A DNA stretch of 64,000 nt from Selaginella moellendorffii (taxonomy: Eukaryota > Streptophyta > Lycopodiopsida > Selaginellales > Selaginellaceae): NCBI RefSeq assembly GCF_000143415.4, contig NW_003314261.1, positions 1,573,597 to 1,637,596 of the forward strand. Direction: 5' to 3'. Position 1 is the stretch's first letter. The number at the start of each line of letters is the position of its first letter. Under the pieces are notes generated by a model. It had not been told where the DNA came from. It was given only the letters and a program-made list of their open reading frames with translations, and ran no database searches. The position numbers and the translations under genes are program-made. This document shows, piece after piece, positions 23,103 to 32,725 of the stretch.

Positions 23103-25236
23103 ATGGATCGCAGCTCCTCCTTTCCAGCTCGCAAGCTGGAGCACGATTCCGGCGGCGACGCGGCGGGGGCGCCATCGCTGGAGCACTGGCTGGTGGGATT
23201 TTGCACCATCAGGTTCGATTTAGAACAGGGACAGGTTGTGGAGGAATGCTACCCGGCCGGGGCTTTGAGCCAGGAGGAAGAGCTCGACGTGGCCTTCAGC
23301 TCCTTTCCAGACTCCATGGCCAACTCTCGAGCAAGCAAAGATTTTGGAGTGCACGACACAGTCTTCTTCTTTCGGACGCAACGACGTGGGTTGCCACTCG
23401 AGAACTCCATCTCTAGACGCAGCAGCTTGACAAGATCCACTTCCACGCTACCTTTCAAGGCCGACGATCAGGAGGGCGCTAGACTTTCGATCGACTCGGA
23501 GGTTCTCAAGAAGAAGAGCAACGAGAAGAGCGTCGGCGTGAATGGGACGACGATCAATGGTCTCGGCAAAGGTGGCCAGAAGTATCTCTACGGCTTCGTC
23601 TTCAACAGGCAGAGATACGACGCAAAGCTCAAGCGAGGTGGCGAGCAAAAGTCGGTGCTGGTTCTGTCCGAGCTGCCGCTTTACTGCGTCTTTAAGCCGC
23701 TGGTGGAGCTCCTGGGGCCGCTCTACTTTGAGAGCGGTGTGGCGGCGCTCGAGCAGGCCGCGCTACACATGTCTCGCTGGCCGCGGCCGAGGTTTGGGAC
23801 GATGATGGAACTCATGCTCGGGAAAGTTGTGATCAAGTCACATCTTCCACCGCTTCACACGCTTCCGCCGGGGCCTGGAGCTTCCAGGGACGGGTTTACG
23901 AGCGCCATGGCTCCCGTGTCGCCGTCGAACAGGTCGGTTCCTCAGAGTATCTTCCACGACGTGAACCTCTACGGAGTTTTCAAGGGGCTCTTGGGGCATC
24001 TCTGGACGCTTTGGGAGCTGCTGTTGATAGGAGAGCCGCTGCTGGTGATCTCTCCCACGCCTTCTCAGTGCTGCGAGGCTGTTGCGGGGTTGATCAGCTT
24101 GATCGCGCCTCTGCCATGCAGCGTCGACTTTCGGCCGTACTTCACGATCCACGATCCGGGCTTCGCGTCGCTCAACTCATGCACGGAGGAGGACAGGATA
24201 CCGCCGATGATCCTCGGCGTCACCAACGTTTTCTTCCTCAAGGCGCTCAAGATGTTTCCTCACGTCCTCTCGGTGGGAGCTTGCGGGAGCTTGGACAGGA
24301 AGAAGGTGGCAGGCAAAGCAACGTCGCAGGGTCGTCTCCAAAAGCAGATACAGCTCGTGAGGCGGCTCTATCCAGCGAACTTGCTCGCCAGGAAAGAAGG
24401 ACCGCTGTGCCTGATGGGAGAGCACAGGGAAGCGCTGTGGACGACGCACAGCCCCGCGACCAAGGGAGATGTCCAGGTTCTAAACAGGCTGGTGAACGCA
24501 GAGCCATCACTTTGCATCGAAGAATCGACCTCAGTCGTCAACAATGACGCCTTGAGGCGGCATTTCCTGGAGCTCACCACAAACTTCCTGGCACCATTCG
24601 GTCCTTACTTGCGAGCGAGCACTCCCCAGGAAGGAATCTCGCCGTTCTTGGGGCCGCCGCCACTTCCACCGTTTGATGCGTTGACGTTCCTGGAAGCTTT
24701 GGCCGGAAGAGGTCCCGGGAAGTTTTTGTCCAAGCGGTCGAACACACACTGGCTCAATCTCTACAGGTTAGCTTACCTGTTGTAGTTTTTCTCCATGGTT
24801 TCTCTAAGAGATTCGTGCGTGCTTTTGGCAGGCAATTCTTGGAAGGACCGAACTTCATGCCTTGGTTCCAGAGAAGACGAGCTGTTGCCGAGCAAGAGCA
24901 ACACCGTCTGTGGCGAGACGCCTGCAACAAAGCGGACGTTCGCGTGTTCCTCCGGAAGATGACGGAGGTGGAAGTCGTCGATTCGTTCAACGCTGTGGAG
25001 AGGCACCTCGCGGAAGAAATCGAGGTCAGAAACAATCGCAGCACGATTGGTTTTGGATCAACCATCCTTGGATTGTTTCTACGCAGGTTTCCAGAGAGAG
25101 CGGCATCGACTTTAACAAGACTAATGCGTTTGAGAAGATTACCGGCGATCTAAAAGCCATTTTCGAGTTCCTGCCGAAAGATCTCCAGGAGCTCATGTAC
25201 CTGAATCCCCAGCGAGCAAAATTCCTTCACTTATAA
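23103..25236 (+). CDS. DENND6 (FAM116/AVL9-like) DENN-domain protein
   Basis: Three exons (23103-24766, 24832-25024, 25087-25236) give 668 residues. The N-terminal uDENN part has LVGFCTIRFDLEQGQVVEE and FSSFPDSMA. The central part has YGFVFNRQRYD and VLVLSELPLYCVFKPLVELL. The cDENN core is LYGVFKGLLGHLWTLWELLLIGEPLLV. This is the DENND6 subfamily, guanine-nucleotide exchange factors for Rab GTPases (Rab14 in animals) acting on endosomes. A Ser/Lys-rich insert (about residues 110-165) splits the uDENN, as is common in plants. The start at 23103 gives a short, unstructured lead-in. Length and motifs are normal for the family. Confidence 0.9.
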
Positions 25237-25516
25237 CACAGGATCAAATCGATCAAAGCGATGGAAGAAAGAAAGTAGTAAAAAGAGAAGAGATCGTTCA
25301 CTTTTTCCAAGTGGGGATCACCATAGAATACACAGAATGGACAGTGCATTGGATTATATCAGCAAAGTCTCTGGTGATTGCTCACATAGCTTTCACATAT
25401 ACAAACCAACACCATATAGAGTAGAGCCCCCCAATCTCTCTTCTTTTTTTTTTTGTGATTTTTCCGTGTCCTTGTTTGCTCTCCACTCAGCTATAGCTAC
25501 ATACCCCCACCACCAC

Positions 25517-26082
25517 TTAGAAACCGTGTATCTTGATTAGATCCTTCTTGACCACTCCGGCTTGGACGAGGAACTGCGACACATTCTTGCGCTGATCGCC
25601 CTGTAGCTGAATCACCTGACCCAGCTCCGGATCTTGCACCACGGTGCCGTTGCAGCAGAATTCCTGCCAAACAATCGTCGCCCACGACGAGATTTAGAGC
25701 CAATTCGAGCCAATTCGATCGAGAGAAGAGGGGAATTCGCTCTAGTCTGAGAGGGGAAAGAGGGCGATGGATCTCTCTTACCTTTTTGAAGTCCTTGAGG
25801 ATCTTGTTGTAATTAAACTCCTTGCGCAGGCCTTGGACGGTGGTCAAGCTCTTGCGGCCATTTCGCTGCTGGACTCTCACATGGACGTATTCCGCGGATC
25901 CAACACCACCGGATTCCTCAGCATTCGCTTCGGCAAAGGGATCTGGCAGACAAATCCGTGAGAAAGATGGGGAGAATCAACCTAATTGGGCGGGGCGAAG
26001 AGAATTGGGGGTTGGGGATTTCTTCCTCGATCCTCAGATCCTTACCGTAGGCGCCAGGAATCTGGATGTCAGCCTCAGACAT
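25517..26082 (-). CDS. SUI1: Translation initiation factor SUI1/eIF1
   Basis: Three exons (26046-26082, 25782-25942, 25517-25663) encode 114 residues, the usual eIF1 size. Seen are the flexible N-terminus with DPFAEANAEE, the core VHVRVQQRNGRKSLTTVQGL and KEFNYNKILKDFKKEFCCNG, and the terminal VIQLQGDQRKNVSQFL...IKIHGF. eIF1 binds the 40S P-site region and enforces start-codon selection. The first coding exon is only 37 bases. The gene is divergent from a PPR gene, with 211 bases between the two starts. Confidence 0.96.
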
Positions 26083-26293
26083 GAACTTGATCTACTGTTG
26101 TTCTTGCCGCCGCTCACGATTGAATCTAAGGCGCTTCGCTTCCCACAAACAACGAAGGGGCACGAACTGGAAAACCCTAGAAGACGGGTATCACATATAT
26201 TATATTCTACCCTGCGACGTGGCGGCCGGCAAGTGGCTGGCGTTAGATTCCAAGGGTTTAGGGTTCTTCGACGCGCTTGTATGGCGGTGAGCG
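26083..26293. promoter_or_regulatory. Divergent promoter between SUI1 and PPR gene
   Basis: The 211-base gap carries AACCCTAG near 26173 (facing SUI1) and GTTTAGGGTTC near 26257-26267 (facing the PPR gene). Thus each side has its own telo-box-like element. A TATATTATATTC stretch lies near 26197. Shared regulation is inferred from spacing only. Confidence 0.55.
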
Positions 26294-28200
26294 ATGCGCC
26301 TGGCGGGAATGCGGGGGATCGTCGCGATTTCCTCGAGCGGAGCGATGGCGCTGCGGCGGCGCTCCGGCACGGCTGCTGGGAATCCCGGGAGCGCTGGTGG
26401 GACGGATGATCCTCAGGGTTCCAGGCAGGAAATCGATCTCTTGTGGCGGCCAGAGGAGAGAAGCATTGTGTTGCCTCACCTGGATCGGAGGAATATGGAA
26501 TATCAGGATAAGCTGGAGCTCGTTTGGGACAAGGTGCGTGACGTTCCTGGGCATAGAGTTTCTTCCTACATTAACTGGCTCGTGGATATGGGAGAGATTG
26601 ATTCCAAACCCATGGTTTTGTCGATCATCCGTAAGCTGACCAAGCGGCAAAAATACAAGACGGCTCTAGATGTAAGTTCTTCTCGTTTTGTTTTTCTTTG
26701 CAAGAGCTAAGGAGGAATTTTTTTTCTTTTGTTTCGAATGTAAAGGTTGGAAATTGGCTGCTCTTCCAGAAAGCTTTCGAGATCGATGATCGAGACTATG
26801 TCCTCCAAGTGGATTACTACGCGCACGTCGATATGTATCTAGCCGAGATGGCGTTTAACAGGCTTCCTGACGACAAGAAGACCGAGGAAGCTTACAACTA
26901 TATACTGGCCGGGTTTGTGAGGAACAGGATGCTCGAGAAGGCTGTGGTAGTCATGGACAAGATCAGAGAGCTGGGCCTCGTCTCTGCATTCTCGTTGGAA
27001 CAGATGACGCTGCTCTTCCATTATCTGGGGCTCGAGCGTAGAATCCCAGCGTTGGTGGTAGAAGCAAGGTCGCTCGGTCTTCACTTTCATCCGCATTTCC
27101 TCAACACTCACCTGTGGATCAAACGTCGGCATGGCGATCTTTCTGGGATGGAGGAGATTGTCGAGGAGCTAGAGCTCATGGGAAGGTCCAACGCATGGAC
27201 TTATATCTTTATTGCCTCGGCGTACATCCAAGCTGGTTTGCCCGAGAAGGCTCACGCAGCACTCGGAGCAGCTGAGGCAGGAATTAGAAATGGCCGCTTC
27301 AAGAAACAACGCAAGGTGTACAACAAAATTCTCCTCCTCTACGGCCTTTTGAAAGACACGGAAGGGATCGAAAGAGTGTGGGGAATACTCAACAGCAGGC
27401 CTCTCGTAGCGGTGCACAACCATCTTTTCATGATCGAGGCTCTTGGAAGCGCCGGAAACATTGGAAGAGCTGAGGAGATCTTTGAAGAACTAAGAAAGTG
27501 TCGTGGAGTACGTAAGGAGTACAGGCAGTTTATCGTCATGGCTGGAGCTTATACCAAGAACGGGCTCATGGACAAGGCAACCGAAGTACTCTATGACTAT
27601 CCGGCAAAATACAAAGCTCGACCGGTCCCTGAGCTCTACCACTACTTTATCAAGGGTTATATCAAGCGAAACGAGAAGGACTGGGCCATCGAGGCGTACG
27701 AAGAAGGCCAAAGCCTCGTCCGGTACAGGTCTACCAAGCTGTGGTATGAAACCATGCTGGAAGTTATGAGCATTTATGCGGAGAGGGGTGATGTTACCAG
27801 TGCTCTGGCGATGTTTAAGCACTGCAAGGCTTGCAAGCACAGGGATATCCGGATGTTTACACTCTTGTTCAAGACTTACGTGGTGGCCAAAGAACCTGCT
27901 CATGGCTTGATCAAGAGAATGGTTATGCTGGGATTCGAGCCAAACGACGAGATCCGGGAACTTATACTAGAGCTCAAGCCCATAAGGAAACAGTTCGAGG
28001 AGGACCGGTTTGAGAGGAAAGTCTTTGGAAAGCCACACTTGCAATGGTTAAGATGGGAAGATGATGCGGTCAAGAGGAGATGGTTTGGAAGAGGACCGCG
28101 CAGGAAAGTTAGACAGCTGCTTAGGAAAGTTAATCGGTACTATAAAAGGAAGAAGAGGGTCTGGAGCACGGAAGTTCACGATGACCCCAGCCTGGACTAG
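26294..28200 (+). CDS. P-class pentatricopeptide repeat protein
   Basis: Two exons (26294-26671 and 26746-28200) give 610 residues. The N-terminus MRLAGMRGIVAISSSGAMAL followed by Arg- and Ala-rich sequence fits an organelle-targeting peptide. The body is a series of degenerate 35-residue helical repeats (for example AYNYILAGFVRNRMLEKAVV, YNKILLLYGLLKDTEGIERV and FTLLFKTYVVAKEPAHGLI). It resembles the plant P-class group with a single early intron. The C-terminus is strongly basic and has no E or DYW extension. Such proteins bind organellar RNA and affect its stability, splicing or translation; the target cannot be told here. Confidence 0.88.
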
Positions 28201-28386
28201 TGTACGCGGGGAAGTTAAAGATTTCTCTTGTCGTCCTGGTAACATGAGGTGAGAATGTGGCCTCCGATTTATTTGGTGCGGCAGAAAGACTGTGACGAAC
28301 GGACAGTGCTACTTTAATTTTGAGGAACGGAGGAAAAGCGGTATAAAGTGAGGAATTTTTTCAACTGATTTTTCGGGAGGAGGAGG

Positions 28387-29681
28387 ATGGGTGAGGCGGC
28401 ACAGAGCTCTCCAGGGGAGCTTGTCTGTGTTACTGGAGCGAATGGTTTCTTGGCTTCGTGCCTCGTCAAGTGTCTGCTGGAGCGAGGATACTATGTTCGA
28501 GCCACTGTTCGAGATCTCGGTCTGTACTTTTTCTTTTGCTTCCTGGAAGACTATCGCCTGATATCATGATCACAGGAAATGCTGACAAGGTGTCTCACTT
28601 GCTGCGTCTTCCTGGAGCGTCGGAAAGGCTGGAGCTGCGAGAAGCCGACTTGCTAACCGAGGGTAGCTTCGATGACGTTGTGAGAGGCTGCCGAAGAGTT
28701 TTCCATACAGCTTCGCCAGTTACTGCTTTCACTGTCGATCCAGAGGTAGTGCATCAGCTCTCCGTCTTCACACGAGTTTATTCATGCTTTTTGTTTTCTC
28801 CCAGCTGGAGATGATTGCGCCGGCAGTGAATGGCACACTGAACGTCTTAAAGTCGTGTGCGAAATCTCCTTCAGTCCGGCGTGTTGTGCTGACTTCTTCG
28901 ACGTCGGCGATTCGTTTCATGCCTGAGATGCCGTCCAACTCAGTCCTTGACGATACCTCTTGGAGTTCGGAAGACTTTTGCAGGAAATACAAGGTCTGTG
29001 GCTCAAAGTTTTATCTTGCTGCTAGATCTTTTCATGTTTCACAGATGTGGTACTACCTGGCGAAGACCGTTGCCGAGAGAAAAGCGTGGGAATTCGCCGA
29101 GAAAAACAACCTCGATCTTGTCACGGTGCTTCCAAGCTTCGTAGTCGGTCCGGTGCTCCCGAAGAACTTAAGCAGCACCGCTCTGGACGTGCTTGGCTTA
29201 CTCAAAGGCACGGTTTGTTTCATTTTCATTTTCTTTTCCGTCTATGACATCAGATCTTCTCTTTGATCCAGGCGACGTTAAGAAGTTCTCGATCTACCCA
29301 AGGATGGGCTACGTCCACGTCGAAGACGTTGCTCTCGCTCACATCCTCGTGATGGAGGCTCCTGGAGCTCGAGGCCGCTACATATGTTCCTCCACAGTGA
29401 TGGACAACGACAAGCTCGGCGAGCTCCTCGCGATGAGGTACCCGCAGTTCAATGTCCCCACCAAGTAAGTCCTTTGATCACTCGAATCTCGATCTTAAGT
29501 TTGAGTTTTCGCCTCGTCCTCCAGGTTTCCAGAGTCATACAAATCGAAATACTACACACTAGACACATCCAAACTCGAGAAACTTGGGCTCAAGTTTAGA
29601 TCGGTGGAGGACATGTTTGACGACTGCCTAGAGAACTTTTATCATCGGGGCTTGTTCTCCTTGACTGACACACTCTATTGA
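28387..29681 (+). CDS. NAD(P)-dependent reductase of the CCR/DFR-like (extended SDR) family
   Basis: Six exons: 28387-28519, 28576-28745, 28805-28993, 29045 to about 29207/29212, from 29272/29283 to 29464, and 29525-29681. The Rossmann motif is [31 protein letters not shown] and the catalytic YYLAK (Tyr-x-x-x-Lys) are intact, so the enzyme should be active on a carbonyl such as a cinnamoyl-CoA, flavanone or related substrate. The canonical CCR signature NWYCY is not seen, so monolignol CCR activity is unlikely. The fourth intron is ambiguous. A GC-AG intron ending at 29271 keeps [10 protein letters not shown] (334 aa), while a GT-AG intron ending at TTAAG, 29282, gives 332 aa. Confidence 0.85.
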
Positions 29682-29977
29682 TATAGAAATATCAATGGTA
29701 AAAAGCTAAGATTAAAAGTGATAGTGGCGACGGTTGGAATGACGTGGCGCGGGCGCGCCGGCTGAATGTTCCCGCGAAAACCTAGCCCTAATTTTTTCGA
29801 AAATGCCGTGGCCGAGGGATCGATGGGAAACATCAGCTGCTTCGCGAGCGGGCCCAGAAGTAAAGAAACCTCTCCAGATCGAGTCGAGGCGCGCGTGAGC
29901 TCAATTTCTTTCTTGCTAGGGGATTTCTAGTGACGTTCACGGAGAGGAGGCGCGCGAGATGCCGATACTCGGGCGCC

Positions 29978-30551
29978 ATGGACAAGGAGGCCGCCGAGAT
30001 CACGCGAGACAAGTTCTTGGCATTGTTTGGCCCAGGTACTCTTGGATCTCGATTTTCCCCCTCCCCTCGATCCAATCCTGGTCGATTCTTGCAGGGAATC
30101 AATGCATCGAGAGGCTATTTGTCGTGGTGGACAAGGACAAGAGCGGCAAGATCAGCTTCAGGGAGATTTGCGACGCCGTGATGACAAACAGGACGATGAA
30201 TGCGGGTGTCATGGGCTCTTCCCGGCTTGATGGTCAGTGAATTTCTCCCAAATCTCTTCGCATATTGATGGTGTGTTCTTGGCAGTTCTTTTCAAGTTTT
30301 ACGACAAAGACGCGGATGGCAAGCTCTCCAAGTATGAAGTTGCGGATGCCATGCTTCTAGCAAACGATCAGCTTCTCCAGCCCCAGATCACCCAGGTAAC
30401 TGATGAGAAATTTGGATCATCTCCAGCAATTTTCTTGTGATTTCGATCGCAGCTGGTGCAAACTATCTTTGGCGCGTACGACGAGGACAGAGATTCTCAT
30501 CTCAATTTCAGGGAATTCTCCAATCTGATGAAAGCCGCTGGAATCGACTGA
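29978..30551 (+). CDS. EF-hand calcium-binding protein
   Basis: Four exons (29978-30035, 30095-30232, 30286-30395, 30453-30551) give 134 residues. Three calcium loops are visible: DKDKSGKISFRE and DKDADGKLSKYE have all coordinating positions, while DEDRDSHLNFRE has Ser in place of the central Gly. The arrangement recalls calmodulin-like or calcineurin B-like sensors, but the length is short and the exact subgroup is unclear. No myristoylation signal is present at this start. An in-frame ATG at 29930 would add 16 basic residues. The gene lies between the reductase and VPS32, all on the same strand. Confidence 0.82.
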
Positions 30552-30737
30552 TCAAATTCGGGAAGAAACTAGGGCTTTTTGAAAATTTGAAATCCAAAGA
30601 TATGGCTAAGTTTTTGCCCTTTGTTCTGGTGACGTGTCCACGCGCTCGAAGAACCCTAAAAAGAGGGGCCATTTAGGTTTGTAGATTCGTGGCAGGGGAA
30701 ATTAGATCGCCAGAGCTAGTGGCGCGGCATCGCCATC

Positions 30738-31713
30738 ATGTTTACCCGATTCTTTGGCAAGCCCAAGCAGGAGGCAGCTGCGACCACAGTAGCGACGCTC
30801 GACAAGCTCAATGAGGTAAGAGAATTTTGTGGCTCTCGGGTTTGGGGGGTTTCTCATCAATTCGATCCCGGCAGACGCTCGAGATGCTCGAGAAGAAGGA
30901 GCGAGTGCTGCAGAAGAAGATCGCGGCGGAGGTGGAGAGGGCGAAAGGATTCACTCGGGAGAAGAACAAAAAGGGTTTGTGTCCTTTAGTTTAATTTTTC
31001 TTCTGTCAACAGTATGTTGTGTGTAGGTGCTATTGCGTGCTTGAAGAGAAAGAAGCTCTACGAGATTCAAGTAGAGCAACTTGGGAACTTCCAGCTTCGC
31101 ATTCACGATCAGGTAGAGTGGATCTTCAAAATGGTTTTTTTTCGTGACGAAACTCCCAAGGTTTTTGTGCTTTGTCTGGACAGATGATTATGCTCGAGGG
31201 TGCTAAAGCCACTACCGAAACCGTCGACGCGCTGAGAAGTGGGGCTCATGCCATGAAACAAATACAAGCAGAGACGTAAGTTCTCGTACTCTTCCCAGTT
31301 TTCTCTTATCCTTTCTGTGGTTTTCTTCTCCAGAAACATTGATGACGTAGACAAGACCATGGACGAGATCAACGAACAGACAGACAACATGAAGCAAATC
31401 CAAGAAGCGTTGTCTTCGCCATTCGGAGGCACAGACTTCGACGAGGTAAGCGAGCTCAATCCAGATGCGATCCATCTCATGTTATCTAAACAACACAACT
31501 TTCCAGGATGAATTGGAGCAAGAGCTGGAAGATCTGGAAGGCCTGGAACTGGAGGAGGAACTCCTCAAGCCAGCGACCACGGCTCCAGCGACACAGCTCC
31601 CAGCAGCTCCAGCGCGTCCGGCGCAACCAGCTCGCCAGCGAGCTCCAGCACAAAAGCAAAGCACCGCCGAGGACGACGAGCTTGCTGCCTTGCAAGCCGA
31701 GATGGCCTTGTGA
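30738..31713 (+). CDS. VPS32: ESCRT-III subunit SNF7/VPS32 (CHMP4)
   Basis: Six exons (30738-30815, 30875-30974, 31027-31112, 31184-31275, 31334-31445, 31507-31713) give 224 residues. The N-terminal amphipathic stretch MFTRFFGKPKQ is followed by a basic helical hairpin (LEMLEKKERVLQKKIAAEVE, ACLKRKKLYEIQVEQL). The acidic C-terminal half ends in DDELAALQAEMAL, a MIM1-type helix that recruits the VPS4 ATPase. SNF7 polymerises on endosomal membranes to drive intralumenal budding. Length and layout are standard. Confidence 0.95.
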
Positions 31714-31948
31714 AAATCCAAGCCAGCTTTGTGTATATAGAGTACACACACCAACATATCCCTACAGGTGATTGATTTCCTCGAGCGAAGAAAGGCCGTG
31801 CTTTTCTATTTTCTATCGAAGGCCCGGGAGAGCGAAAGGCAGTGCTACTACTGTATAGAAGACTCGTTTGTTTGTTTTCAAGTTAAATAAGGATATTCTT
31901 CTCGACTAGTCTAGTTTATTCCAAGTTTTAGGGTTCTTAGATTTGGCG

Positions 31949-32633
31949 ATGAGGGCGTTGGATCGTCGCGACGAGGAAGCATCGCAGTGTAATAGCTCCT
32001 GCCTCCGGCGCTATGGCGCGATTAAAGACATTCCATGTAGATGCAAGGAGTTCTTGGATGTGCGTGTTTGATTCACGCTCTGTTTGCAGGGCGAGTGTAC
32101 TGCAAGAAGGGGTGCGGTAGCGGCGGCGAGAGCTGGGATGAATGTGAGTGCTGGCATTCCCATCGCGGGACGATATTTCGGAAGAATATTGAGATTTTCA
32201 GCTGTTCTTGCCTTGATCTGGTTTCGTTTCGATCGATCGCAGGTATCGAGAATTGCCGGGCGCTGTGTCACAAGGATCCGATCTACAAGGGCGAGAAGTT
32301 TGAATGGACCGCGGCGCTTGACCGATCCCCCGGCAATAAGTTCCAATCTCGGGTAATAGCCAGATTTTCGATCCATCGATGTCTCAATCTTCTTCTTTCT
32401 GGCTGAATAGAGATGCGACAAGGCGTGCTTGAGAGGATGTGCTTCCAAGGTTAGCGTGCAAGCAAACACTCACTCGATCAAACACCATTTCTTCTTAAAT
32501 CTCTCCATCGCAGTTCCATGTCACGGATGAGATGCTGGCGAACAGGATTCCAGCGAAGATAGCGCGCGATCGTCGCGCCTGGAGGTGGGAACCACGGTAC
32601 TCGTTTGATCCTTCGCTCTGGACCTCGGCTTGA
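31949..32633 (+). CDS. Small cysteine-rich protein of unknown function
   Basis: Five short exons (31949-32036, 32090-32143, 32243-32352, 32411-32449, 32514-32633) join in frame to 136 residues. I do not recognise the family with confidence. Ten cysteines occur in a spaced pattern: CNSSC, YCKKGCG, DECIENCRALC, then RCDKACLRGC. They are followed by a conserved-looking tail ending RYSFDPSLWTSA. Paired CX3C spacings recall twin-Cys proteins of the mitochondrial intermembrane space, but this is only a resemblance. No signal peptide is seen. TTTAGGGTTC at 31927-31936 marks the leader. The PPR gene starts 92 bases after the stop. Confidence 0.65.
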
Positions 32634-32725
32634 TAGAACAGAGAAATCCATGTAAGCGTTTCGAACTTGAGACGCTTTTTTACTTGACAATCCTCTCTCT
32701 TCTTTTGTTTAGGCGCCAGAGATGA

